64,000 nucleotides of DNA from Streptomyces violaceoruber (GCA_000720805.1 JODI01000001.1:1-64000), one strand, 5' to 3'. Shown: positions 35,200 to 44,183, counted from the stretch's first letter. Notes: a model not told the origin generated them from the letters alone. A program made the numbers and translations.

Positions 35200-35553
35200 G
35201 TGACCACCCCCGCCGTCAGCAGCCGCGACCTCCCGCACCCGATGCGCGAGGAGATCCGGCTGGAGGGTGTGCTGCACGCGCTCTCCGACCCCATGCGGCT
35301 GCGGATCGTGCGAGAGCTCGCCGCCGACGGCGAGGAGCTCTCCTGTTCGCACTTCGACCTGCCGGTCACCAAGTCGACGACCACCCACCACTTCCGGGTG
35401 CTGCGGGAGGCCGGAGTGATCCGGCAGGTCTACCGGGGCACGGCCAAGATGAACGGTCTGCGCCGCAACGACCTAGACGATCTCTTCCCGGGGCTTCTCG
35501 ACGCCCTGCTCGCCGCCGCCGGCCGGCAGGCCGTCCGGCTCCGGGACGCTTGA
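35200..35553 (+). CDS. ArsR-family transcriptional regulator
   Basis: 117 residues from GTG 35200 (GGAG five bases upstream); ATG 35170 would add ten. The winged helix reads LEGVLHALSDPMRLRIVREL, then DLPVTKSTTTHHFRVLREAGVI. No metal-binding CxC motif is obvious; a single Cys lies in LSCSHFDLP, so it may sense redox or a small molecule and not a metal. It presumably controls the divergent old yellow enzyme gene. Its last 81 bases overlap, antisense, the 3' end of the permease gene. Confidence 0.85.
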   Translation: MTTPAVSSRDLPHPMREEIRLEGVLHALSDPMRLRIVRELAADGEELSCSHFDLPVTKSTTTHHFRVLREAGVIRQVYRGTAKMNGLRRNDLDDLFPGLLDALLAAAGRQAVRLRDA

Positions 35554-36861
35554 ACCCGTCTTCGCCGGCAGGTGGTTGAACAGCAGGTTCAGCACGATCG
35601 CGGTCAGGCAGCCCGCGCTGATGCCGCTGTTCATCACCGTCTGGAACCAGTCCGGGAACTTCCCGTAGATCGTCGGCACGCCGACCGGCAGCACGCCCAT
35701 CGCCACCGAGACGGCCACCACGGTGAGGTTGTCGTTGCCCTTGAAGTCCACCCGGGCCAGGGTCCTCAGGCCGCTCGCCGCGACCGTGCCGAACATCACC
35801 AGGCCCGCACCGCCCAGCACCGGCGCCGGTACCGCCGCCACCACCGCGCCCAGCTTGGGCAGCAGGCCGAGCAGTACGAGGATGCCGCCCGCGACGGCCA
35901 CGACCCAGCGGCTGCGCACCCGGGTCATGCCGACGAGGCCCACGTTCTGCGCGTACGCCGTGTACGGGAAGGTGTTGAAGACGCCGCCCAGGACGGTGGA
36001 CAGACCGTCGGCGCGCAGACCGTCCGACAGCGACCGAGGCTCGACCTTCCGGTCGGTCATCTCGCCGACCGCGATCAGGTCACCGGTCGTCTCGGTCATC
36101 GTCACCAGGGCCACGACCAGCATCGAGATGATCGCCGACGTCTCGAAGGCGGGCGCGCCGAAGTGGAACGGCGTGCTGACGCCGACCCAGTCGGCGTCCC
36201 CGACCCCGCCGAAGTCCGTGAAGCCGAAGGGGATGGCGACCGCCAGGCCCACCGCGATGCCGATCAGCACCGCGATCCGGCTCAGGAACGCCGGCGCGAA
36301 CCGCTGCACGCCCAGCACCACCGCCAGCACGAAGGCCGCCAGCGCGATGTTCTTCGGCTCGCCGAAGTCCTCGGCCCCGGCGCCGCCGGCGGCCCAGTTG
36401 CCCGCGACCGGCAGCAGCGAGATGCCGATGATCAGGATCACCGTGCCGGTGACCAGGGGCGGGAAGAACCGCAGCAGCCGCCCGAAGACCGGCGCGAGGA
36501 GCATGATCGCGAGTCCCGCGACGATCACCGAGCCGTAGATCGCGGGCAGCCCGCCGCCCGTCGTCCCGATGAGCACCATCGGCGACACGGCCGCGAACGT
36601 ACAGCCCTGCATGATCGGCAGCCGCACGCCGAAGCGCCAGAAACCGATGCACTGGATGAGCGTGGCGATCCCGCACACCAGCAGGTCGGCGGTGATCAGA
36701 TACGCCAGGTCCGCCGGCGACAGCTTCATCGCCCCGCCGACGATCAGCGGCACGGCCACCGCGCCCGCGTACATCGCGAGCACATGCTGGAGGCCGAAGG
36801 CGGCCAGTTGCCGTACGGGTGGGACCTCGTCCACGGGATGCACGGGTGCGGTCGTTGCCAT
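35473..36861 (-). CDS. NCS2-family xanthine/uracil permease
   Basis: 462 residues with about 12-14 membrane segments. Family features are QHVLAMYAGAVAVPLIVGGA near the start, and VTMTETTGDLIAVGEMT and NTFPYTAYAQNVGLVGMT, which line the substrate site. It imports a purine or uracil with a cation. The C-terminal tail after LLFNHLPAK is hydrophilic and is the part that overlaps the ArsR gene. Confidence 0.9.
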   Translation of the reverse strand: MATTAPVHPVDEVPPVRQLAAFGLQHVLAMYAGAVAVPLIVGGAMKLSPADLAYLITADLLVCGIATLIQCIGFWRFGVRLPIMQGCTFAAVSPMVLIGTTGGGLPAIYGSVIVAGLAIMLLAPVFGRLLRFFPPLVTGTVILIIGISLLPVAGNWAAGGAGAEDFGEPKNIALAAFVLAVVLGVQRFAPAFLSRIAVLIGIAVGLAVAIPFGFTDFGGVGDADWVGVSTPFHFGAPAFETSAIISMLVVALVTMTETTGDLIAVGEMTDRKVEPRSLSDGLRADGLSTVLGGVFNTFPYTAYAQNVGLVGMTRVRSRWVVAVAGGILVLLGLLPKLGAVVAAVPAPVLGGAGLVMFGTVAASGLRTLARVDFKGNDNLTVVAVSVAMGVLPVGVPTIYGKFPDWFQTVMNSGISAGCLTAIVLNLLFNHLPAKTGSSVPEPDGLPAGGGEQGVEKPREEIV

Positions 36862-37013
36862 GGGGACTCCAGAGCGGCGGATGGCTGGGAACGTGCGAAC
36901 AGCACGAGACCGTAAGGGGCTTGAACAGTTTGTTGATGTCGGCGGTGTTGCCGATGTGTGTCATGCCCACCCAGTTGCCCGCCACGCCCCTGAGGAGTCT
37001 CCGCCACGCCGCT

Positions 37014-37105
37014 ACGGAGGCGTGGAACGCACCGTCACGGAGGCGTGGAACGCGCCGCTACGGAGTCATGGAACGCGCCGTCACGAAGTCGTGGAACGCG
37101 CCGCT
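37014..37105. repeat. four 23-bp tandem repeats entering a gene end
   Basis: Units 37014-37036, 37037-37059, 37060-37082 and 37083-37105 share ACGGAGGCGTGGAACGCGCC with few changes. The fourth unit lies inside the 3' end of the ferredoxin reductase gene, and the third covers its stop codon. The array separates that gene from the permease leader. Confidence 0.9.
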
Positions 37106-38427
37106 GCCAGCAGCGATTCCCAGTCCGGCAGTTTGACCACGCTCCGCCCCAGCGAGGCCCCGAGCTGCGCCTCGGCCCGCTCGATCGCCTGCCACCCCGC
37201 CCACTCGACCGGCTGGGTCCCGTCGGTCCGCAGCGCCTCCAGAGGGTCTTCGGGAAGATCATTGCGTACGAGGGCGGGGGCGTCCTGCAGGAGCGAGGTG
37301 ACCGTCTCCTTGGCGCACGGCCGGTTGGTGCCGATGACGCCGGTCGGGCCCCGCTTGATCCAGCCGGCCACGTACTCGCCGGGCGCGACCGCGCCCTCCC
37401 GCAGGACCCGGCCGGCCAGATGAGGCACCGTCCCGTTCCTCGGGTCGAACGGCAGTCCCTCCAGTGGAACCCCGCGATAGCCCACCGAGCGCAGCACCAA
37501 CTGTGCCTCGATCTCCTCGAACCGCCCTGTGCCCGTCACCCCGCCCTGGCCGTCCGGAACCGTCCGCTCGAAGCGCACCGCGCCCACCCGTCCCCGCTCG
37601 GCGAGGAACTCGACGGGCTTCAGGAAGAACCGCAGCCGGATCCGGCGGGGCGCGGCCTCCGGGGCCGGAGTGTTCGCCCAGCCCCGCAGCACCTCCACGT
37701 TGCGACGCTGCGCGGCGGGCAACCCCGAAGGATCTTCATAGCCCGGGTCCAGCGCCAGCTCCTGCGGGTCGGCCGCCACATGGGTGCCCGGCAGGTCGCC
37801 GAGCTCGCGCAGTTCCTTGGTGGTGAACCGGGCCTGGGAGGGGCCGCGCCGGCCCACCATGTGGATCTCGGCCACCTGGCTCGCCGCCAGCGCGGCCAGG
37901 GCCCCCTGCGGCATGTCGGTCGGGTTCAGTTCCGCCAGGCCCCGGGCCAGCATCCGGGTGACGTCCACGGCGACGTTGCCCACGCCGATGACCACCGCGG
38001 AGCGGGCTCCGACGACGAAACCGTCGGCCGCGGAGTCCGGATGCGCGCTGTACCAGGACACGAACTCCGTCGCCGACCAGCTGCCCGGCAGATCCTCCCC
38101 GGGAATCCCCAGGTGCCGGTCGGTGGCGGCGCCCACGCAGTACACGACGGCGTGGTAGAGCTCCCGCAGCCGCGTGGCCGGCACCCCGTCGGGGCCGATG
38201 TGGACGCCCCCCAGGAACCGCACGCGCTCGTGCTCGAGGATGGTGCGCAGATTGTTCTGCAGTGACTTGATCTTCTCGTGGTCCGGTGCCACGCCGTACC
38301 GCACCAGCCCGTAGGGGCACGGCAGCCGGTCCAGCACGTCGACGAGCACCTCGGGATCCTGCTGGACCAGGCCCTGGGCGGTGTAGCACCCGCTCGGCCC
38401 GGAACCCACGACGGCGACACGGAGCAC
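37081..38427 (-). CDS. ferredoxin/adrenodoxin-type NADP+ reductase (FprA-like)
   Basis: 448 residues. FAD motif VAVVGSGPSGCYTAQGL is at the N-terminus, followed by PYGLVRYGVAPDHEKIK (NADP/FAD domain), the NADP motif VVIGVGNVAVDVTRML and the C-terminal GWIKRGPTGVIGTNR. It passes electrons from NADPH to ferredoxins, for example for P450s. GTG 38427 is chosen since AGGAG lies eight bases upstream and homologues start at this point; a TTG at 38433 is also possible. The final residues come from the 23-bp repeat. Confidence 0.88.
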   Translation of the reverse strand: MLRVAVVGSGPSGCYTAQGLVQQDPEVLVDVLDRLPCPYGLVRYGVAPDHEKIKSLQNNLRTILEHERVRFLGGVHIGPDGVPATRLRELYHAVVYCVGAATDRHLGIPGEDLPGSWSATEFVSWYSAHPDSAADGFVVGARSAVVIGVGNVAVDVTRMLARGLAELNPTDMPQGALAALAASQVAEIHMVGRRGPSQARFTTKELRELGDLPGTHVAADPQELALDPGYEDPSGLPAAQRRNVEVLRGWANTPAPEAAPRRIRLRFFLKPVEFLAERGRVGAVRFERTVPDGQGGVTGTGRFEEIEAQLVLRSVGYRGVPLEGLPFDPRNGTVPHLAGRVLREGAVAPGEYVAGWIKRGPTGVIGTNRPCAKETVTSLLQDAPALVRNDLPEDPLEALRTDGTQPVEWAGWQAIERAEAQLGASLGRSVVKLPDWESLLAAARSTTS

Positions 38428-38585
38428 GGCCAAGACTCCTAACCTGAGGGATCCGTGGATCCGCAGGAGTATCGCTGACGCTCCCAGGATCGCACCGTCG
38501 CCGCTCCGCTGTCAGGGTGCCGCGCCCGGTGCGTGTACGCGTGTCTGGTCCGTATGGAATGTGATCATGCGGTTACGTTGCGTGT

Positions 38586-39095
38586 GTGCTAGAAGCATCC
38601 TTTCTTCATCTTTCTGATCGTTGTCCGACGGACGGCGCCGTGTCCGTGCGGCGCGCGTGGGAAGTGCGGGAGGACGGGGCCGCGACCTCCTGGTTCGACG
38701 TCCGGCTGGAGTTCGCCGACGGCGCCCGGGTCGACGCGCTCGCCGTGATGTCCGGCGAGGGCCTCTCGGTCGAGGACGTCCGGGCCCGGCCGGCGCTCTC
38801 GCTCGACGACCTGTCCGTCCTCGCCGACTGGATCGAGGGGCCTCTCTGTGAGGCCTGCGGCATCGGGCCCGCGCCCGGCGAGACGTCGCAGGCGCGTCGG
38901 GCGCGTCCCGCGTGGCCGAGGGGCATCGAGGGGCGATGGCTCGTCGCGCAGGAGTACCGGGCGGCCCAGGAGGGGGGTGCCGACCCCGTCGTCGCGGTGA
39001 TGTCCGCGACCGGACACGGCCGCCGCAAGTCCCTCAGGCTGATCGCGCAGGCGCGGGACGCGGGCTTCCTGACCCCGCGTCACGCTCGGCGCTGA
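38586..39095 (+). CDS. conserved Streptomyces protein, possibly DUF6214
   Basis: 169 residues from GTG 38586; no ribosome site is obvious, and GTG 38640 (MSVRRAWEVRED) is an alternative. A core (WFDVRLEFADGARVDALAVM; LSLDDLSVLADWIEGPL; CEACG) is followed by a C-terminal helical block (GRWLVAQEYRAAQEGG; VMSATGHGRRKSLRLIAQAR) that resembles a repeat-spacing DNA-binding helix pair. I recall it as a DUF6214-type family, with moderate certainty. The function is unknown. Confidence 0.7.
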   Translation: MLEASFLHLSDRCPTDGAVSVRRAWEVREDGAATSWFDVRLEFADGARVDALAVMSGEGLSVEDVRARPALSLDDLSVLADWIEGPLCEACGIGPAPGETSQARRARPAWPRGIEGRWLVAQEYRAAQEGGADPVVAVMSATGHGRRKSLRLIAQARDAGFLTPRHARR

Positions 39096-39155
39096 GCCAG
39101 GCCGCTGCGGGCTCGCCGGGCACCGCTCCGCGGTCGACCGCTGTGAAGCGACAGG

Positions 39156-39857
39156 TCACGGCATGGTCCGCATCCGCGTGATCTCGCTCGTCTGCTGAGC
39201 GATCACGTCGTCGGCCATCTCCTCGATCCGTACGTTGTTGCCCTGGCCCTTGACGTCCGTGGCCATCGTGATCGCTCCCTCGTGGTGGGTGATCATCAGG
39301 GTGAGGAAGAGCTGGTCGAAGGCCTCGCCCCTGGCCGCGCGCAACTTCTTCAACTGCGCCTCGGTCGCCATGCCGGGCATCGCGGTGTGCGCGTGGCTGT
39401 CGGCCTTCTCGCCGTTCCCGCCGCTCTCGTCCGTCCTGCCCTTCTCGGCGGTCTCGCCCTTGCCGTACTCCTTCAGCCAGCCCCGCATGCTGCTGATCTC
39501 CGGTCCCTGCGCGGCCGCGATCCGCTCTGCGAGAGCCTTGACCCTCGCCGACCGGGCGCGGTCCGGGACGAGTTCGGTCAGCTCCAGGGCCTGGGTGTGG
39601 TGCGCGATCATCATGCGGGCGTAGTCGACGTCCGCCGTGTTGGGGGTGTCGTCGTCGACGCGCTGTGCCTTCGCGTCCTCGGCGGACATCGTCCGGTTGG
39701 CCTCCCCCGGCTTGCCGGGCACCAGGACCGAAGGGCCGGTCGCGGCGGCCGGTGCGGGGCCGTCAGGGCCGGAGTCGCAGGCCCCGAGCGCGAGCGTGGC
39801 GAGGGTGGTCAGCGCGGCCGTGGCGAGGGGGACGCGCAACACGCGGCGGAAGGGCAC
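39156..39857 (-). CDS. DUF305 lipoprotein
   Basis: 233 residues. The signal peptide ends in lipobox LALGAC. The DUF305 four-helix (ferritin-like) core has paired His motifs: MMIAHHTQALEL and LMITHHEGAITM. These suggest metal (often copper) binding. The GTG start at 39857 has AGGAGG five bases upstream. It is divergent from the LVIVD gene, a pairing common in Streptomyces. Confidence 0.87.
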   Translation of the reverse strand: MPFRRVLRVPLATAALTTLATLALGACDSGPDGPAPAAATGPSVLVPGKPGEANRTMSAEDAKAQRVDDDTPNTADVDYARMMIAHHTQALELTELVPDRARSARVKALAERIAAAQGPEISSMRGWLKEYGKGETAEKGRTDESGGNGEKADSHAHTAMPGMATEAQLKKLRAARGEAFDQLFLTLMITHHEGAITMATDVKGQGNNVRIEEMADDVIAQQTSEITRMRTMP

Positions 39858-40047
39858 AACGACCTCCTGTGGCAGGCGGGATGAGGGGCACCTCGTGAGT
39901 GCTGACGACCGTCCTAGCACGCTTCCGCGCTTGAATGATCGAAAACCCTCGTTACAGACTCATTGCCCTCTGTTGATATGTGCATGGTCAAGACGATACT
40001 TCTTGGGTGGTGAGCCGTTCACACCGAACGGGACCAGGGAGGAAGCA

Positions 40048-41550
40048 GTGATCCTGTTGACCAACCCCCGAACACGGCACAGACGCCTGGGAGTTGTGGC
40101 GGCGGCGGCCGGCCTGTTGGCCGCGCTGCTGACGGCTGTCCCGGCGGCCGCGACCCCCGACCCCGGGGACGCTCCGGCCGCGGGCAAAGAGGTGTCCAAG
40201 AGCGTCGAGGCCCAGGTGCGGGCGGCGATCGCGCAGGACGAGATACCGGCTCCGGGCGAGGCCGTCCACTCCGCCAACATCGAGCACCTCGTGAACATCC
40301 CCAAGGACGTGCTGCCCGGCACCAATTCGGACCTCGCCTTCCAGGGCAGGTACGCCTTCGCCGGCAACTACGACGGTTTTCGTGTCTTCGACATCAGCAA
40401 CCCGAAGGCACCGAAGACCGTCGCCCAGGTCCTGTGTCCGGGCTCGCAGAACGACATCTCCGTCTCCGGGAACCTGCTGTTCCTGTCCACGGACTCCTCA
40501 CGCAGCGACAGCAGTTGCAACAGCACCACGCAGCCCGCGACCGAGAAGTCGTCGTGGGAGGGCATGAAGGTCTTCGACATCAGCGACAAGACCAACCCGA
40601 AGTACGTCGCCGCGGTCGAGACCGCCTGCGGCTCGCACACCCACACGCTGGTGCCCGAGCGCAAGAACGTCTACCTCTACGTCTCCTCGTACTCGCCGAG
40701 CGCCACCTACCCCGACTGCCAGCCGCCGCACGACGGCATCTCGGTCATCAAGGTGCCCCGCAACGCCCCCGAGAAGGCGGCGATCGTCAACTTCCCGGTG
40801 CTCTTCCCCGGTGAGGGCCCGGACGGCGGCGGCAACCCCGGTTCGCCCACCAACCCGGGTGTCTCCAAGACCACCGGCTGCCACGACATCACCGTGCTGC
40901 CCTCGAAAGACCTGGCGGCGGGCGCGTGCATGGGTGACGGCATCCTGTTCTCGATCAAGGACCCGGAGCGTCCGAAGGTCATCGACCGCGTGCAGGACAA
41001 CGTGAACTTCGCGTTCTGGCACTCGGCGACCTTCAACCAGAGGGCCGACAAGGTCGTCTTCACCGACGAGCTGGGCGGCGGTGGCGCCGCCACCTGCAAC
41101 GCGGAGATCGGCCCGAACCGTGGTGCCGACGGCATCTACGACATCGTCGGCCGGGGCGACCACCGCAAACTGGTCTTCCGCAGCTACTACAAGATCCCCC
41201 GTCACCAGGCCGCCACCGAGAACTGCGTGGCCCACAACGGCTCGCTGATCCCGGTCAAGGGCAAGGACCTCATGGTGCAGGCCTGGTACCAGGGCGGCGT
41301 CTCCGTCTGGGACTTCACCGACTCCTCGAAGCCCAAGGAGATCGCCTACTTCGAGCGCGGCCCGCTGACCACCGACGCGCTCACCGTGGGCGGCTCCTGG
41401 TCGGCGTACTACTACAACGGCTACATCTACTCGAACGACATCGCCAAGGGCTTCGACGTGCTCAAGCTCAGCGACCGGCGCACCGACCCGGCCAAGCGGG
41501 TCCGGCTGGGCGAGCTCAACGTCCAGACGCAGCCGGACTACTTCGACTGA
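40048..41550 (+). CDS. secreted LVIVD-repeat beta-propeller protein
   Basis: 500 residues. The signal peptide (1 to about 36, core LGVVAAAAGLLAALLTAV) is followed by a propeller with LVIVD-type blades (FRVFDISNPKAPK, MKVFDISDKTNPKYV, VSVWDFTDSSKPKEIAYF). Conserved His/Asp-rich spots (GSHTHTLV; GCHDITVL; FWHSATF) may bind metal. The GTG start follows AGGGAGGAAGC. The extracellular function is unknown. Its stop overlaps the stop region of the convergent TetR gene by 13 bases. Confidence 0.84.
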   Translation: MILLTNPRTRHRRLGVVAAAAGLLAALLTAVPAAATPDPGDAPAAGKEVSKSVEAQVRAAIAQDEIPAPGEAVHSANIEHLVNIPKDVLPGTNSDLAFQGRYAFAGNYDGFRVFDISNPKAPKTVAQVLCPGSQNDISVSGNLLFLSTDSSRSDSSCNSTTQPATEKSSWEGMKVFDISDKTNPKYVAAVETACGSHTHTLVPERKNVYLYVSSYSPSATYPDCQPPHDGISVIKVPRNAPEKAAIVNFPVLFPGEGPDGGGNPGSPTNPGVSKTTGCHDITVLPSKDLAAGACMGDGILFSIKDPERPKVIDRVQDNVNFAFWHSATFNQRADKVVFTDELGGGGAATCNAEIGPNRGADGIYDIVGRGDHRKLVFRSYYKIPRHQAATENCVAHNGSLIPVKGKDLMVQAWYQGGVSVWDFTDSSKPKEIAYFERGPLTTDALTVGGSWSAYYYNGYIYSNDIAKGFDVLKLSDRRTDPAKRVRLGELNVQTQPDYFD

Positions 41551-42227
41551 CCGCCTGGGCCGCCCTCCGGTGCGGCCCCGGTCGCGAAGAACCTCGACAG
41601 ATCCGTGTCGCAGGTCCCGCCGGACGCCACTGCGGTGTCCGGCGGGACCCCCATCTCCCAGTCGATCCGGTAGCGCTTGAACAACTCGGCCCGCAGCACC
41701 GGCACGGGCATCGGCACACCGGGCACCAGCGCCGCGTAGACGGCCCCCATGAGCAGCGCGCGCAGCATCGGGTAGTCGGTGTCGACGTTCTGCGAGCCGT
41801 GGCGCTCCACGGTGTCGCGCAGCAGCTCGGCCAGCCGCAGCTGCTCCGGGCACGGTACAAAACCCTCCGCCTGCAGCAGCCCGGCCATGTGCTGGCGCAT
41901 CAGCACGGGCCGCTCCCGCGCCAGGCCCAGGATCGCGTCGATGGCCCGCGCCAGCCGCTCCCGGCCGTCCTCGGTGCGCGGCTCGCGCTCCAGCGCCTCC
42001 TCCAGGGTGCGGTGCATCAGCCGGTGGACGGCGGACTGGACCAGCGTGCGTTTGCCGGGGAAGTAGTACGACACCAGGCCGCGGGCCGAACCGGCCCGGT
42101 CCGCGATGTCGCCGAGCGTCGTCGCCTCGTATCCGTGCTCGCCCACCAGCTCGACCGCCGCCTGCAGGAGCCTCTCCCGGGAACGCCGGCGCAACTCTTC
42201 ATTGACCGAGGCGCTGCGCGGGGACAT
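41538..42227 (-). CDS. TetR-family transcriptional regulator
   Basis: 229 residues. N-terminal HTH: LLQAAVELVGEHGYEATTLGDIADRAG and GLVSYYFPGKRTLVQSAV, each typical. The C-terminal ligand domain is unassigned. AGGAG lies eight bases before the ATG. A 19-bp palindrome just upstream of the start suggests autoregulation. Confidence 0.88.
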   Translation of the reverse strand: MSPRSASVNEELRRRSRERLLQAAVELVGEHGYEATTLGDIADRAGSARGLVSYYFPGKRTLVQSAVHRLMHRTLEEALEREPRTEDGRERLARAIDAILGLARERPVLMRQHMAGLLQAEGFVPCPEQLRLAELLRDTVERHGSQNVDTDYPMLRALLMGAVYAALVPGVPMPVPVLRAELFKRYRIDWEMGVPPDTAVASGGTCDTDLSRFFATGAAPEGGPGGQSK

Positions 42228-42570
42228 GCTGTAACTCCTGCGTTGACTGGCTGCCAGCCAACTATACTCAGGATGCCCGGGGCGGTTCCTTCACGGAACT
42301 GCTCGGGCTGCCGTCTGCCCTGGGCGACGCGGGGGATCGTCCAGGGTGGGCGAGGCAAGGGGGCCACGGGCCGGACCAGCCTCGGAGCCGCTCCCTGTCC
42401 GCGCACGGGGCGGGCACCCCCACCACCCGGGACCGGCTTGTGCCCGTCGCCACGCCACCACCGTCCTCGCCGGCAACCCCACTGGCGGCGCCTCTGCGCC
42501 CCAGGCGGCGCGCGCCGGGTCGGCCTGGTGGGGGGAGGCCCGTCCGGCGGCTCCGGCTGACAGCGCCGCC
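42228..42570. other. 343-bp region, operator then nothing recognised
   Basis: The first 40 bases hold the TetR operator and the minus-strand -10 TATAGT (42261-42266). The rest is GC-rich sequence without a supported gene or repeat. Confidence 0.5.
42243..42261. promoter_or_regulatory. 19-bp palindromic TetR operator
   Basis: TTGACTGGC-T-GCCAGCCAA is symmetrical except for one base pair. It sits between the -10 element and the TetR ribosome site, a typical autorepression position. Confidence 0.7.
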
Positions 42571-42786
42571 TCAGTGCTCCCACGTGTCGGGACCGCCGCC
42601 GCGCCATTCGATGAGTGGGGACCGGACCACGTCCATCTCGTCCCAGTCCTGCAGGCCGGCTTCCTGGAGGAAGGCGGCGATGTCCACCAGCCCGTAGGCG
42701 ATCCCGACGAAGTGGCCGCCCACTCGGACGCGCCGGCCGCCGTCTGCGGTGGGCGGGTAGACGATGACGGCTGTGGTGGAGGTCAT
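42571..42786 (-). CDS. small conserved hypothetical protein
   Basis: 71 residues: VIVYPPTADGGRRVRVGG, then HFVGIAYGLVDIAAFLQEAG, then WDEMDVVRSPLIEWRGGG. The composition and even hydrophobic pattern indicate a folded, cytoplasmic protein. I recall similar small proteins in Streptomyces but no function. Only a weak ribosome site precedes ATG 42786. Confidence 0.65.
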   Translation of the reverse strand: MTSTTAVIVYPPTADGGRRVRVGGHFVGIAYGLVDIAAFLQEAGLQDWDEMDVVRSPLIEWRGGGPDTWEH

Positions 42787-42959
42787 GCGTCCACGGTCAC
42801 GTGAGGTGCGGCTCGGGGCCCGGTGGGCTGGACTGATCGTGGCACGGCGCCCCTCGTCCGCAGGTGAAGGCGTTGGGGGGAGGGCCGGCCGGCCTGGCGT
42901 TCCCACGGCTCGTGGGCGGTGGCCAGTGAGATGAACAGGGCGACCCTTCGGTGCCCGGA

Positions 42960-43652
42960 TCAGCCGACCAGGTCCAGCACCGGCCGCAGCCCGTCCGGTC
43001 GCTGCGTCGTCGGCAGGTGGTCCACGAAGTGCACCGCACAGCCCAGGGCCGCCGCGCCGCCGTCCGCCCGCCGGTCGTCGCCGACCATGAGGACGTCCCG
43101 GGGATCCACGTCGAGGGCCGTGCAGGCCGTATCGAACAGCCGCGGGTCCGGCTTCTGGATGCCGTGTTCGTACGACAGGACGTACGTGTCGACGTAGGTG
43201 TCGAGCCCGTGCTCGCGGAACACCGGCCGCAGGTCCCAGCCGATGTTGCTGACCACGCCCACGGCGATCCCGCGGTCGCGCAACGCGCGCAGCACCTCGA
43301 CGGCGTCGGGGTAAGGGGCCCAGGCGGCCGGGGTCATGTGCCGGTCGTACAGCGCGTCGTGCAACGCCGGATCGGGGAGCGGCACTTGGCGAGCGATGCC
43401 GGTGTAGGCGGCCCGATGCAGCTCGGCGCTCTGGTCGCGGATCTCCCAGAGCGAGGCGAACTCGTCAGGGACCGGCTGCATGGCGGAGGTCCCGCCGGGC
43501 AGGGCGCCCACCCTCTCCAGAGCCCGCGCGGCCCGCAGCAGCTCGGGTTCCGGGAGGGAGAGTCCGGCTTCGGCGAGGACGGCCCGCAGCCATGACTCGC
43601 TGGACTCGATGCGGAAGAGCGTTCCTGAGAAGTCGAACAACACGGCAGCCAT
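42960..43652 (-). CDS. HAD-family hydrolase
   Basis: 230 residues. Motif I is LFDFSGTLF, where the second Asp of DxD is replaced by Ser; other motifs are VVSNIGWDL (motif II), QKPDPRLF (Lys, motif III) and VLMVGDDRRADGG (motif IV). The DFS change would weaken the general acid function of a phosphatase, so a haloacid or other hydrolase, or slow phosphatase, is possible. Confidence 0.82.
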   Translation of the reverse strand: MAAVLFDFSGTLFRIESSESWLRAVLAEAGLSLPEPELLRAARALERVGALPGGTSAMQPVPDEFASLWEIRDQSAELHRAAYTGIARQVPLPDPALHDALYDRHMTPAAWAPYPDAVEVLRALRDRGIAVGVVSNIGWDLRPVFREHGLDTYVDTYVLSYEHGIQKPDPRLFDTACTALDVDPRDVLMVGDDRRADGGAAALGCAVHFVDHLPTTQRPDGLRPVLDLVG

Positions 43653-43704
43653 GCGGTGGACCTTACCGGCGCTGCTGTCCAGCGCACGGCCGCCGCGGAG
43701 GGCC

Positions 43705-44088
43705 TCAGTTCAGTGGTGCCGGCTTCGGCGTGCCGTAGAAGGTGATGGCGGGCCAGCCGCGGGAGACGACCAACTCGTTGAGAGCGTCGGCTATCTCAGA
43801 AGGGTCGACGGCGTAACCGTCCGGAGGCGTTTCGACCATCTCCACGCTGAACCTGATCGCCATGGCCGCGTAGTCGAGGGACGTCCGCCCGCTGAAGAGC
43901 GTGCCCTCGGGGAACTCACTCGCCGGGGCCGCCGAGGCCGCCGCCGTACCCGAGGCTGCCGTCGTCTCCGTCGTCTCCGTCGTCTCCGCCGTCTCCGCGG
44001 CCTCGGCGGGTGCCGTGACGCCGAGCACCGTGCCCGCCGCGGCTGTCCCCGAATACCCGAGCAGAGTGCGTCTCGAAATGCTGGACAA
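43705..44088 (-). CDS. small Tat-exported protein of unknown function
   Basis: 127 residues from a TTG start at 44088, preceded by AGGAGGGG. The start SSISRRTLLGYSGTAAAG is a good twin-arginine signal. A low-complexity Glu/Thr/Ala linker follows (ETAETTETTETTA), then a folded-looking domain of about 70 residues (TLFSGRTSLDYAAMAIRF, SVEMVETPPDGYAVD, LNELVVSRGWPAITFYG). No family was recognised. Confidence 0.65.
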   Translation of the reverse strand: MSSISRRTLLGYSGTAAAGTVLGVTAPAEAAETAETTETTETTAASGTAAASAAPASEFPEGTLFSGRTSLDYAAMAIRFSVEMVETPPDGYAVDPSEIADALNELVVSRGWPAITFYGTPKPAPLN

Positions 44089-44183
44089 AATACCCCTCCT
44101 TGGCCGGCCCGTGGCGTCTTCCCGGGCCGCCGCTCGATCGTACGAGCGACTGTCGGCCGGCCGGAGCTGAACGAAATCGTCCG

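Noticed and set aside
35723..36538. Long plus-strand open frames opposite the permease.
   Set aside because: They are Arg/Ala/Ser-rich antisense shadows of a high-GC membrane-protein gene with no motifs.
36862..37013. A possible purine riboswitch or leader peptide upstream of the NCS2 permease.
   Set aside because: A GTG-initiated frame of protein-like sequence exists (GNWVGMTHIGNTADINKL) but is out of frame with the permease, and no known riboswitch core could be identified.
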